Positions 1-7,213 of a stretch of DNA of 64,000 nucleotides are shown one piece after another. Origin of the DNA: an uncultured Clostridia bacterium (GTDB lineage Bacteria > Bacillota > Clostridia > TANB77 > CAG-508). Each line of letters begins with the position of its first letter. The stretch's first letter is position 1. The position numbers and the translations under genes are program-made. The stretch lies in the NCBI GenBank assembly GCA_934169575.1, contig CAKPOA010000005.1, positions 9,548 through 73,547 on the forward strand, written 5' to 3'. The notes under the pieces are model-generated. The model was given only the letters and a program-made list of their open reading frames with translations, was not told the DNA's origin and did not search any database.

Positions 1-1540
1 TCACTCCATCTCTTGGTGGATCAATCATACCAATTAATCCTACAAATACTAAATCATTTTCTATATTTTTTATATTATAATTTATATTAACATCTCTAAA
101 TCCAACTGCTAAAACTCTTAAGGCATTATCAGCCATTTTAGTATTTTGCATTATAATTTTCTTTTTCTCATCTTCAGTAAGAAATTCTACTTTTCCATTT
201 TTCCAAATTTTATTGCATTTTTCAATCAATACATCTGGAGCTCCTTTTGTAATACTTTTATATTTCCCATTCCATTTATGAACTGTTGTCATCATTTTTC
301 TATTAGAATCAAATGGAATTTCATCAACTCTAGGTCTTATTTTATATAAATTATCTTTATTAATTTTTTCATCTAAAGCTCTATTTACAATTGCCTTTTC
401 TGTTGGTTCACCACAAATATCATATATTCCATTTTCTTGTTTTATGATACAATCTGTACACATGCTTCCTAATTCCAATAATAATTTTGTGTCATCACTC
501 ACTACTTTTACTACAGTCATTTTATTTTGTGTAAGAGTACCTGTTTTATCAGAACATATTACACTACTACTACCTAGAGTTTCAACAGCAGGCAATTTTC
601 TTATTATACTATTTTTCTTTGCCATCTTTGTAACTCCAATTGAAAGCATTATTGTAACAATAGCTGGTAATCCTTCTGGAATTGCCGCAACTGCAAGTCC
701 AACAGAAGTCATAAACATTTCAATAGGCGGGATTTTCTTTAACAAACCAATACCAAATATTACTATACAAATCACTAAACAAACAATACCTAAAATTTTT
801 CCAACTTCACCCAATTTTTTTTGAATAGGTGTTTCAGGAGCATCTTCTTTTATTATCATATTTGCAATTTTTCCAATTTTAGTATCCATACCTGTTTCAG
901 TAACAATTGCTTTTCCATGTCCAGATACAACAATACTTCCCATAAAAGCCATATTTCTCATATCACCTAATGTTATTTTTTCTTCATATATTCTATCAGT
1001 AATTTTGCTAACAGGTTCTATTTCGCCTGTTAAACTAGATTCTTCAATTTTTAAATTATAAGTTTCTACTATCCTACAATCTGCAGGCACAAAATTTCCA
1101 TCTGAAAGTTCTATTATGTCTCCAGGTATAATTTCTTCTACATTTATTTCTTCAATATTTCCATCTCTTATAACCTTTGCCATATTAGGGGTTAATTTTT
1201 TTAAACTTTCTATAGACTTTTCGGCTTTTTGCTCTTGAATAAGTCCCATAATTGCATTTAAAACAACAATTGCAATTATTATTATTGAATCAAAATAATC
1301 ATTTTGTCCTTGTACATATGATATTCCTGCAGATATTATTGATGCAATAATTAAAATTATAATCATAAAATCATTAAACTGCTTAAAAAATTTTATTATA
1401 ATACTTTCTTTCTTTTTTTCATCCAATCTATTTTTGCCAAATTTGTTCCTCCTTTTCTCAACCTCTTTTTGTCCTAAACCATATTTTATGCTTGTCTTTA
1501 ATGTTTCCTCAACATCTTCAATCTTTTTTGTATACCACAT
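1..1540 (-). CDS. Cation-transporting P-type ATPase, Ca2+ type (3' end cut by window)
   Basis: Translating the minus strand from the ATG at 1540 (preceded by a GAGG-type ribosome site) gives about 513 residues with no stop before the window edge. The phosphorylation motif DKTGTLT begins near residue 331, and the membrane motif PEGL lies near residue 288. The N-terminal cation-ATPase domain and an actuator domain with SSLTGE precede them, and the visible end reads GMIDPPRDG, typical of the P domain. This is the SERCA/PMCA-like PII class, which exports Ca2+ (possibly other divalent cations) at the cytoplasmic membrane using ATP. About 350 to 400 C-terminal residues should lie outside the window. 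The family is certain; the ion is inferred. Confidence 0.9.
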   Translation of the reverse strand, partial: MWYTKKIEDVEETLKTSIKYGLGQKEVEKRRNKFGKNRLDEKKKESIIIKFFKQFNDFMIIILIIASIISAGISYVQGQNDYFDSIIIIAIVVLNAIMGLIQEQKAEKSIESLKKLTPNMAKVIRDGNIEEINVEEIIPGDIIELSDGNFVPADCRIVETYNLKIEESSLTGEIEPVSKITDRIYEEKITLGDMRNMAFMGSIVVSGHGKAIVTETGMDTKIGKIANMIIKEDAPETPIQKKLGEVGKILGIVCLVICIVIFGIGLLKKIPPIEMFMTSVGLAVAAIPEGLPAIVTIMLSIGVTKMAKKNSIIRKLPAVETLGSSSVICSDKTGTLTQNKMTVVKVVSDDTKLLLELGSMCTDCIIKQENGIYDICGEPTEKAIVNRALDEKINKDNLYKIRPRVDEIPFDSNRKMMTTVHKWNGKYKSITKGAPDVLIEKCNKIWKNGKVEFLTEDEKKKIIMQNTKMADNALRVLAVGFRDVNINYNIKNIENDLVFVGLIGMIDPPRDGV

Positions 1541-1602
1541 TTTATCCTCTCCTTGTATCAAATTTTCATTTTAATATATGTAGATTTAATATGTTTTAGA
1601 AC

Positions 1603-1632
1603 TAAAAAAGATATAGCTTTTAAGCTATACCT
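1603..1632 (-). terminator. Rho-independent terminator after the peroxiredoxin gene
   Basis: An 8-bp stem (TATAGCTT at 1612-1619 with AAGCTATA at 1622-1629) is followed on the minus strand by a run of T (1604-1609). It lies just past the peroxiredoxin stop codon. Confidence 0.75.
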
Positions 1633-1640
1633 TTAATCTC

Positions 1641-2321
1641 TTATGATTTTTTCAAACATTTTTGTTCTGGCTCCTTAAAACTTAAATACCAACTAATGCC
1701 ATTATTATTTTGTGATAAATATTGTTGTCTTTCTTCAAGTTCACAATATGTTTGTGGCATTGGAACAATAACAGGATCTCCGGTCCTCCAATTTGCAGGT
1801 GTTGAACCATTTGTACAATCTGCCATTTGTAATGCTTCAACTATTCTTAATATTTCTGGTATAAATCTTCCAACATTTAATGGATATACTAATATAGTTC
1901 TTATGGTCCCTTTATCATCAATTATAAATACATTTCTTACTGTTTGTGTATTACTTATATCAGATGATATCATTCCATACATTCTTGCAATTTCTCCTGA
2001 CCTATCTGCAATTATAGGAAATGGAATTTTTATTCCTGTTCTACAATATATGTCATACATCCAAGCTAAGTGTGAACTATTACTATCAATACTTAATCCT
2101 AATAATTGAGTATTCATATTTTGAAAATATGGATAAGCTCTTGAAAAAGCAATCATTTCAGTGGTACATACGGGTGTGAAATCCCCTGGATGTGAAAATA
2201 GTATTAACCAACTTCCTGCATAATCTTCTAAACAAACATTTCCATATGTAGTAACTGCATTAAAATTAGGTGCCTTTTGCCCTATTTTCACATTTCCATT
2301 CATCATTAATTCATAATCCAT
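1641..2321 (-). CDS. Peroxiredoxin, AhpC/TSA family, Prx6-like
   Basis: A thioredoxin-fold peroxidase of 226 residues that would reduce H2O2 and organic peroxides in the cytoplasm. The peroxidatic cysteine is C52 in the motif DFTPVCTTE. The 1-Cys-Prx C-terminal extension (motif NWRTGDPVIVP, about 177-187) places it in the Prx6-type branch. Other cysteines (C30, C93, C169, C193 and one near the C-terminus) leave open whether it works as a one- or two-cysteine enzyme. A GGAGG site precedes the ATG. It has its own terminator and stands alone behind repeat copy A, so it is probably monocistronic. Peroxide defence fits an anaerobe. Confidence in the family is high; the electron donor is not visible. 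Confidence 0.93.
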   Translation of the reverse strand: MDYELMMNGNVKIGQKAPNFNAVTTYGNVCLEDYAGSWLILFSHPGDFTPVCTTEMIAFSRAYPYFQNMNTQLLGLSIDSNSSHLAWMYDIYCRTGIKIPFPIIADRSGEIARMYGMISSDISNTQTVRNVFIIDDKGTIRTILVYPLNVGRFIPEILRIVEALQMADCTNGSTPANWRTGDPVIVPMPQTYCELEERQQYLSQNNNGISWYLSFKEPEQKCLKKS

Positions 2322-2391
2322 AAATAATCCTCCAATATTGTTTTGTTAATATATTATGAATTTATTTTACTTTTGTGATTAGACATTACAA

Positions 2392-2589
2392 GTCAGCCTT
2401 AAAACGATTTAAACCTAAATATGGATATAGAATTGTTTTTGAAATACTGCGTAAGCGATCAAACGAGCAAAGCGAGTGCGATTGGAGCAATTTTGATTAT
2501 ATTAAATTTAAAATATGGAAATTGCGACTGCAAAGTATGAAAAAACAATTCTATATACATATTTAGGTAATAAATTTAAAATAGCTGAC
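2392..2589. repeat. Hairpin repeat type I, copy A (full-length, 198 bp)
   Basis: The element begins GTCAGC (2392-2397) and ends GCTGAC (2584-2589). About 57-nt arms pair with each other; the inner 22 bp (from CCTAAATATG) have one mismatch. The arms enclose a GC-rich core (about 2449-2536) with the motifs GCGTAAGCGA, GAGTGCGATTGGAGC and AAATTGCGACTGC. Copy B is the same length and aligns end to end. The element starts five bases after the rimI stop codon and ends about 70 bp before the peroxiredoxin start. No terminator is seen between rimI and the element, so the long hairpin may itself end the tsaE-tsaB-rimI transcript. Confidence 0.85.
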
Positions 2590-2594
2590 ACTTT

Positions 2595-3038
2595 TTAGTA
2601 AATTTCTTTTGAAAGCAAAAATGCATCAGAATTTTTGTAATATTTTTTCCTTAATCCTACCTGCTTAAATCCATACTTTTTATACAAATTAATTGCAATA
2701 GTATTTATGGAAGAAACCTCCAAATTTATAGTTTTGCACTTACTTTTTTTAGCAATATTGATTAAATTTTCCAAAATAAAATTTGAAAATCCTTTACCTC
2801 TGTAGCATTTTTTTACAACAATATTATTAATTTCTGCAATATCTAAAATGATTGAAATTCCAGCAAAACCAATAATTTCAGTATTTATTTTACACACACA
2901 ATAGTAAGAACTTTCAGTTTCTAATTCATTTTTTAATATATTATAATTCCAAAAATCATCAAAATCTGTTTCTAAAATATCAGCTATTTGATTTAAATCG
3001 GAAGTTGTCATCTTTTCTATAATTAAATTATTTTCCAT
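2595..3038 (-). CDS. rimI: Ribosomal-protein S18-alanine N-acetyltransferase-like GNAT
   Basis: A single GNAT domain of 147 residues with the acetyl-CoA loop RGKG in VVKKCYRGKGFS and the usual C-terminal NLYKKYGF motif. RimI transfers acetyl from acetyl-CoA to the N-terminal alanine of ribosomal protein S18. The name rests mainly on position: it overlaps the end of tsaB by 11 bp in a tsaE-tsaB-rimI run, the standard bacterial arrangement. The ribosome site lies within the last codons of tsaB, so the two are probably translationally coupled. A different GNAT substrate is possible, since sequence alone does not fix specificity in this family. Confidence 0.88.
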   Translation of the reverse strand: MENNLIIEKMTTSDLNQIADILETDFDDFWNYNILKNELETESSYYCVCKINTEIIGFAGISIILDIAEINNIVVKKCYRGKGFSNFILENLINIAKKSKCKTINLEVSSINTIAINLYKKYGFKQVGLRKKYYKNSDAFLLSKEIY

Positions 3039-3717
3039 TAGACAATTTCTCCTCTAACATTCTTTCAGCTTGCGGTTTTCTGAGGTACAAAGGAAGAATA
3101 TCATCACATTCATTATTATTAAAATGTGACAATCCAGCAAGGCCTAAATTATAACTAGATAAATCATTATTGGAAACAAATTTGCAATCAGAAAATTTTT
3201 GTTTTATTTCATTTTCATAAGCTATTGCACCATCTCCAACAAATGTAATAGAAGATGAAAAAACTAAAAGTTCAGATAATATATTATCTATTGTATCAAC
3301 AGAAAAAGTTTTTATTAAAATATATTTATCTAATTTTTTTTCAAATACTGCATAATAAGCATTCAAATTTTTTGCATCAATCATAGAACATATTATTCCA
3401 TCTTCATGACAATTATAAACTAACGCTTCTAAAGAACTAATACCAACCGTATTAATATTTAAACTATCTTGAAAACCTTTCGCAGTTGCAATCCCTATAC
3501 GAATCCCAGTAAAAGAACCTGGTCCTTTATCACAAACTATTAAATCAATATCACTTAAACTTAAATCAAGACTCTCAAAAATCCCCTTAATAATTGGCAT
3601 AAGTGTTTCTGAATGTGTTAAACCATTATCTTTAGATATTTCCTTTAAAAGTTTAGTATCTTCTAAAACTGCAACTGTACATATTTTACTTGATGTATCT
3701 ATACTTAATATTTTCAA
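3028..3717 (-). CDS. tsaB: tRNA threonylcarbamoyladenosine biosynthesis protein TsaB
   Basis: 229 residues, starting MKILSIDTSS, the ASKHA-fold signature of TsaB (inactive homologue of TsaD). With TsaD and TsaE it forms the complex that transfers threonylcarbamoyl to A37 of ANN-decoding tRNAs. The motif GPGSFTGIRIG near residues 66-76 is typical. The start is a TTG at 3715-3717 behind a strong GGAGG. It overlaps the TGA stop of tsaE by four bases, indicating coupled translation. tsaD is not in this window. Length and motifs match the family closely. Confidence 0.95.
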   Translation of the reverse strand: MKILSIDTSSKICTVAVLEDTKLLKEISKDNGLTHSETLMPIIKGIFESLDLSLSDIDLIVCDKGPGSFTGIRIGIATAKGFQDSLNINTVGISSLEALVYNCHEDGIICSMIDAKNLNAYYAVFEKKLDKYILIKTFSVDTIDNILSELLVFSSSITFVGDGAIAYENEIKQKFSDCKFVSNNDLSSYNLGLAGLSHFNNNECDDILPLYLRKPQAERMLEEKLSNGK

Positions 3718-4193
3718 ATTAGTTCCTCCTTTAATTTATTTAAAATATTAGAATAATTTATGCTTTTTCCATGAATAATAAATTTTAAAATTCTTGAATT
3801 TTCTTCAAGACCTTTTTCAAAAGATATTTCAATATATAATTTAGGTAAAATATCTTCAATAATTTTCCCCCATTCAATTAAACATATTCCACTTTCAAAA
3901 TACTCTTCTCCACCGATCTCAAGAAATTCATCACTATTTTCTAATCTATATACATCAAAATGATATATTTTAACTTGGTTAGATATATATTCATTTACAA
4001 TATTAAATGTCGGACTAGAAATTTCATCTTGCAAATTAAAACTTTGTAGAAATCCCTCAACAAATTTAGTTTTTCCCATTCCTAGTTCTCCATTTAATAT
4101 TATTACATCTCCTGTATTTAGTTTATTTGCCAAGCTTTTAGCAATTTTCATTGTATATTCTGGTGAATTTGAAATTATTTCTAGTTTATTCAT
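3714..4193 (-). CDS. tsaE: tRNA threonylcarbamoyladenosine biosynthesis ATPase TsaE
   Basis: A P-loop ATPase of 159 residues. The Walker A sequence GELGMGKT lies at residues 35-42, followed by SSPTFNIVNEY, the family's switch region, and HFDVYRLE. TsaE binds the TsaB-TsaD dimer and uses ATP to reset it during t6A modification of tRNA. It is the first gene of the tsaE-tsaB-rimI operon. The intergenic region upstream is shared with the divergent spoVM pair and contains a short inverted repeat. Identification is secure. Confidence 0.95.
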   Translation of the reverse strand: MNKLEIISNSPEYTMKIAKSLANKLNTGDVIILNGELGMGKTKFVEGFLQSFNLQDEISSPTFNIVNEYISNQVKIYHFDVYRLENSDEFLEIGGEEYFESGICLIEWGKIIEDILPKLYIEISFEKGLEENSRILKFIIHGKSINYSNILNKLKEELI

Positions 4194-4228
4194 TTTTATT
4201 TACTCCATTTCATATAATTTACAAACTA

Positions 4229-4264
4229 TATAATAACATAAATCGATAAAAAAGGCAAATCTTT
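4229..4264. repeat. Short inverted repeat in the tsaE/spoVM divergent region
   Basis: CGATAAAAA and TTTTTATCG form a 9-bp inverted repeat with a short loop in the roughly 150-bp spacer between divergent transcription units. It could be a regulator-binding site or a hairpin. No family can be assigned. Confidence 0.4.
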
Positions 4265-4344
4265 TTATCGAATAGGTAACATAATTATACAAACACAATA
4301 TAATATATAAAACAGTAATATATAAATAGAATTGGAGGTAGAAT

Positions 4345-4497
4345 ATGTGGTTTAATGCACTGAAAAAAACTATAGGTGTTTGCTTTATAGGTTTGGGGAT
4401 CGGAATATTATTAGTTTTGCTACTTCCAATAGCTGGCTGGCTATTTTTGATAGGTTTAATTATTACAATTGTTGGATTAATTTGGCTTGCATGTTAG
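4345..4497 (+). CDS. Small hydrophobic membrane protein next to spoVM
   Basis: A 50-residue ORF behind a clear GGAGGT ribosome site; it starts MWFNALKKTIG and ends WLAC. After a short amphipathic N-terminus come two closely spaced hydrophobic stretches (about residues 10-30 and 32-48), so a membrane hairpin is likely. It is followed after 17 bp by spoVM on the same strand, with nothing else before the shared terminator. That context suggests a sporulation role in the mother cell. This is an inference from neighbourhood; I do not recognise a named family. The ribosome site, stop and spacing make it a credible gene despite its size. Confidence 0.7.
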   Translation: MWFNALKKTIGVCFIGLGIGILLVLLLPIAGWLFLIGLIITIVGLIWLAC

Positions 4498-4514
4498 AAA
4501 AGGAGGTACATACT

Positions 4515-4589
4515 ATGACCATAGTTGTAAAAAAAGTCCCTAAAGCATTTAGAGGAATTGTAAAACTTATTTTCGGAATTAAGGATTAA
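4515..4589 (+). CDS. spoVM: SpoVM-like sporulation peptide
   Basis: A 24-residue ORF, MTIVVKKVPKAFRGIVKLIF plus GIKD, with a near-perfect AGGAGG ribosome site. It has the SpoVM pattern: a short N-terminus, the K-x-P-K motif near residues 7-10, a single amphipathic helix, and a basic or charged end. In Bacillus SpoVM recognises the convex outer forespore membrane and anchors the SpoIVA coat base. The stop codon lies in the stem of the downstream bidirectional terminator. The match is by pattern and length rather than alignment, but it is distinctive, and the genome clearly sporulates (spo0A, sigK). Confidence 0.82.
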   Translation: MTIVVKKVPKAFRGIVKLIFGIKD

Positions 4590-4632
4590 AATACAGCAAT
4601 CATTAGGTACTTTCTAATGATTGCTGTATTTT
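4588..4632. terminator. Bidirectional terminator between convergent spoVM and the exporter gene
   Basis: A perfect 19-bp stem (4588-4606 with 4614-4632) and a 7-nt loop, with A-run and T-run at either end so it works in both directions. The stop codons of both convergent genes are inside the stem. Confidence 0.9.
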
Positions 4633-5197
4633 ATCTATTTTTTCTTTTTTTCATAATAATTGTTGTTAAAATAATTATTGCTAATATTCCAATAATTATT
4701 ACAACACCTGTCCAACCTAAAGCAGAAACAATTTTACTTCCAAGAGACATAATAATACCTGCAAGTAATACACCAAGTGTTATTGCTGAAATGCTTGTCT
4801 TAAAATCTAGTTTTAAAAAACTTGCAGCTAATGTTCCTGTCCAAGCACCTGTTCCTGGTAGTGGAATTCCAACAAATATAAGTAATGCCCAGAAAATCCC
4901 CCTATTTCCAGCAGATCGTTTTAGTTTTTCTCCACCTTTTTCACCTTTATCCAAACACCATGTAAAAAACTTTCCAATTATTTTTTTATCTTTTCCCCAT
5001 TCAAGGACTTTTCTTGCAAATAAATAAATAATAGGTACAGGTAATATATTACATATAATTGCAATTGGATAATATGCAAATATATTTAATCCTAAACTTT
5101 CAGCAATTGGTATTGCTCCACGAAGTTCAATTATAGGAACCATTGATATTAATCCAACTAAAATATATTTAACAAAAATAGGTAAACTTGTCATCAT
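4631..5197 (-). CDS. Small multidrug export family membrane protein (COG2426 type)
   Basis: About 188 residues with four to five membrane segments. The motifs ELRGAIPIAESLGL and PIIYLFARKVLEWG, plus the glycine/proline-rich GIPLPGTGAWTGTLAASFL, characterise the putative small multidrug export (COG2426) family. The GGAGGA site at 5205-5210 supports the second possible start (5197) over an earlier in-frame start that would overlap the transketolase gene. The substrate is unknown, and 'multidrug export' is only the family label. It is the last gene of the long aspS-led unit and ends at the shared terminator. Confidence 0.85.
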   Translation of the reverse strand: MMTSLPIFVKYILVGLISMVPIIELRGAIPIAESLGLNIFAYYPIAIICNILPVPIIYLFARKVLEWGKDKKIIGKFFTWCLDKGEKGGEKLKRSAGNRGIFWALLIFVGIPLPGTGAWTGTLAASFLKLDFKTSISAITLGVLLAGIIMSLGSKIVSALGWTGVVIIIGILAIIILTTIIMKKRKNR

Positions 5198-5211
5198 AAA
5201 TAATCCTCCAT

Positions 5212-6027
5212 TTAATTTTTCTTTAGGCACTCCATTGCAAGTTTATATTGCTCTTCACTAGGTGCTTTTCCATGCCATTCTGCTTTATTTTCCATAAAAT
5301 CTACACCTTTTCCTTTTACAGTTTTTGCAATTATACAAGTTGGCATATTTTTTGTATTTCTTGCTTGTTCAAAACTTTCTATAATTTCCTTTATACAATG
5401 TCCATTTATATTAATAACATTAAACCCAAAATCTGCAAATTTTTTATCAATTGGATATGAACTCATAACCTCTTCAATTGTACCATCAATTTGTAAATTA
5501 TTATTATCAATTATAACACATAAATTATCTAATTTATATTTATTAGATGTCATTGCAGCTTCCCAAACTTGACCTTCTTCAATTTCACCATCACCTAGAA
5601 TACAATAAACCCTATAATCTTTTTTATCAAGTTTAGCAGATATAGCCATTCCATTTGCAACAGATAATCCCTGTCCTAAAGAACCTGAAGACATATCAAC
5701 TCCAGGAACTTTATTCATATCAGGATGTCCTTGTAAATTACTGTTTATATTTCTAAAAGTTTTTAATTTTTCTTTTTCAAAAAAACCTCTTTCAGCCAAA
5801 CTTGCATAAAGTGCAGGTGTACAATGACCTTTTGATAAAACAAGTCTATCTCTTTCTTCCCATTTAGGATTATTTTCATCTATATTTAATTCTTTAAAAT
5901 ATAATACTGTCATTATATCAGCAATTGATAATGAACCACCTAAATGTCCAGATTTTGCACTATATACTTGTTCAATTATATTTTTTCTAATTTGCCTTGC
6001 TTTTTCTTCAAAATCAACAATATCCAT
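5212..6027 (-). CDS. Transketolase, N-terminal (thiamine-diphosphate-binding) subunit
   Basis: 271 residues covering only the first half of transketolase. Visible are SGHLGGSLS, LSKGHCTPALYASLAERG and the ThDP/Mg motif GDGEIEEGQVWEAAM, with IDNNNLQIDG following. Split transketolases work as an N/C subunit pair, transferring two-carbon units between sugar phosphates in the non-oxidative pentose phosphate pathway. The C-terminal subunit usually follows directly, but here the next gene is the small exporter, so the partner must be elsewhere. It lies 17 bp after greA in the same operon. Confidence 0.93.
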   Translation of the reverse strand: MDIVDFEEKARQIRKNIIEQVYSAKSGHLGGSLSIADIMTVLYFKELNIDENNPKWEERDRLVLSKGHCTPALYASLAERGFFEKEKLKTFRNINSNLQGHPDMNKVPGVDMSSGSLGQGLSVANGMAISAKLDKKDYRVYCILGDGEIEEGQVWEAAMTSNKYKLDNLCVIIDNNNLQIDGTIEEVMSSYPIDKKFADFGFNVININGHCIKEIIESFEQARNTKNMPTCIIAKTVKGKGVDFMENKAEWHGKAPSEEQYKLAMECLKKN

Positions 6028-6044
6028 TTTCGTACCTCTTTAAT

Positions 6045-6521
6045 TTATTTTTTTATAGCAAGAATTTTATATTTTATAATTCCAGCAGGTGCATTAACTT
6101 CAACTATTTCACCTTTTTTAGCCCCTAATAGAGCTTTTCCAAGTGGAGATTCGTTTGAAATTTTATTTTCTGCTAAACTTACTTCTGTTGACCCAACAAT
6201 TGTATAATCTATGTCTTCATCAAATTCAATATCATGTACTTTAACTGTATTACCAATTTGTACTGTTTTTGTATCGATTTCGCTTTCATCAATAATCTTT
6301 GCATTTCTTAATTTTGCTTCTAATTCAGCAATTTTAACTTCGTTTTCAGCTTGAGCACCTTTTGCCTCATCATATTCAGCATTTTCTGATAAATCTCCAA
6401 AACCTAAAGCAACTTTAATTCTTTCAGCAATCGCAGTTCTTTCTTCAGTTTTAAGATAATTTAATTCTTGTTCTAATTTATTATATCCTTCTTGAGTTAA
6501 TATAACCTCTTTTTCTTCCAT
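6045..6521 (-). CDS. greA: Transcription elongation factor GreA
   Basis: A two-domain factor: an N-terminal coiled coil (to about residue 75, containing GFGDLSENAEYDEAK) and a C-terminal FKBP-like domain with NESPLGKALLGAKKGE. It binds the RNA polymerase secondary channel and stimulates cleavage of backtracked transcripts. I place the start at the ATG at 6521, nine bases after AGGAAGG. This gives 158 residues, the usual GreA length; an ATG three codons earlier sits on the ribosome site. It directly follows the secF-like gene. Confidence 0.95.
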   Translation of the reverse strand: MEEKEVILTQEGYNKLEQELNYLKTEERTAIAERIKVALGFGDLSENAEYDEAKGAQAENEVKIAELEAKLRNAKIIDESEIDTKTVQIGNTVKVHDIEFDEDIDYTIVGSTEVSLAENKISNESPLGKALLGAKKGEIVEVNAPAGIIKYKILAIKK

Positions 6522-6526
6522 TTTTT

Positions 6527-7192
6527 TCATCCTTCCTGTTTAATATTTTTATTATTTTTTAAATATTCGTTTCTTTTGTTTTCAAAAATACAAGTTAAAA
6601 ATAGTATGATTACGAAATATAGTCCAATGCTTAATGCTATAGCCAATCTTCCAAATGGAATTCTCACTATAGCCATAATGCTATACATTAATATCTCAGC
6701 AATTATTGGATATAGTATTGTTTTTGCCATAACAACTTTCCAACCTAATTTTCTAAATCTTATTAAGAAATATATTAAAACCACACCAAGTGTAATTGCA
6801 CCTGGAACAATAAAATGTTTAATAACATCTTTTACTCTTGTAAATGGTATATATTTTATTGTTACATCTTCAGATTTAACATCTTCTTCATATTTTTCAT
6901 TAAATTTTTCAACTATACGATCTCTTTGTTCATCAGACATTTCTTCAGAAACAATTGCTACATAATTTCCAAAAGTTTCAACTTTTTGAACAAAATGTCT
7001 TGTATTTCCTAATACTTCTGATGCAATTTGTTCAATATCAGATACTTCAATTCCAGTATTATTACTTAATTCAATTTGGTATCTTGATGAATATTGTAAT
7101 TCTGTATTAAACCCCTTTGAATCCCAAACAGCAATTCCAGCAATAATTATTAAACAAATTATTATATATATTATTATATTTTTTGTTTTCAT
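6527..7192 (-). CDS. Divergent SecF-like membrane protein
   Basis: 221 residues: one N-terminal membrane segment (about 5-24), an extracytoplasmic domain to about residue 128, then four membrane segments. The pair with the upstream SecD-like gene (21-bp gap), the domain order and the segment layout all suggest a reduced SecF, the partner of SecD in proton-driven late protein export through SecYEG. Normal SecF is nearer 290-310 residues, and I do not see a full set of SecF signature motifs. The assignment therefore rests on architecture and context. A good GGAGGG ribosome site is present. Confidence 0.65.
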   Translation of the reverse strand: MKTKNIIIYIIICLIIIAGIAVWDSKGFNTELQYSSRYQIELSNNTGIEVSDIEQIASEVLGNTRHFVQKVETFGNYVAIVSEEMSDEQRDRIVEKFNEKYEEDVKSEDVTIKYIPFTRVKDVIKHFIVPGAITLGVVLIYFLIRFRKLGWKVVMAKTILYPIIAEILMYSIMAIVRIPFGRLAIALSIGLYFVIILFLTCIFENKRNEYLKNNKNIKQEG

Positions 7193-7213
7193 TTTTTCCC
7201 TCCTAGTTTTCCA

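Noticed and set aside
444..824. Plus-strand open frames over the P-type ATPase
   Set aside because: They are shadows of the minus-strand gene, which carries the DKTGTLT and PEGL motifs.
2375..2566. A 63-codon plus-strand open frame across hairpin repeat A
   Set aside because: It lies across the arms and core of the repeat, has no ribosome site, and is not open in the other copies.
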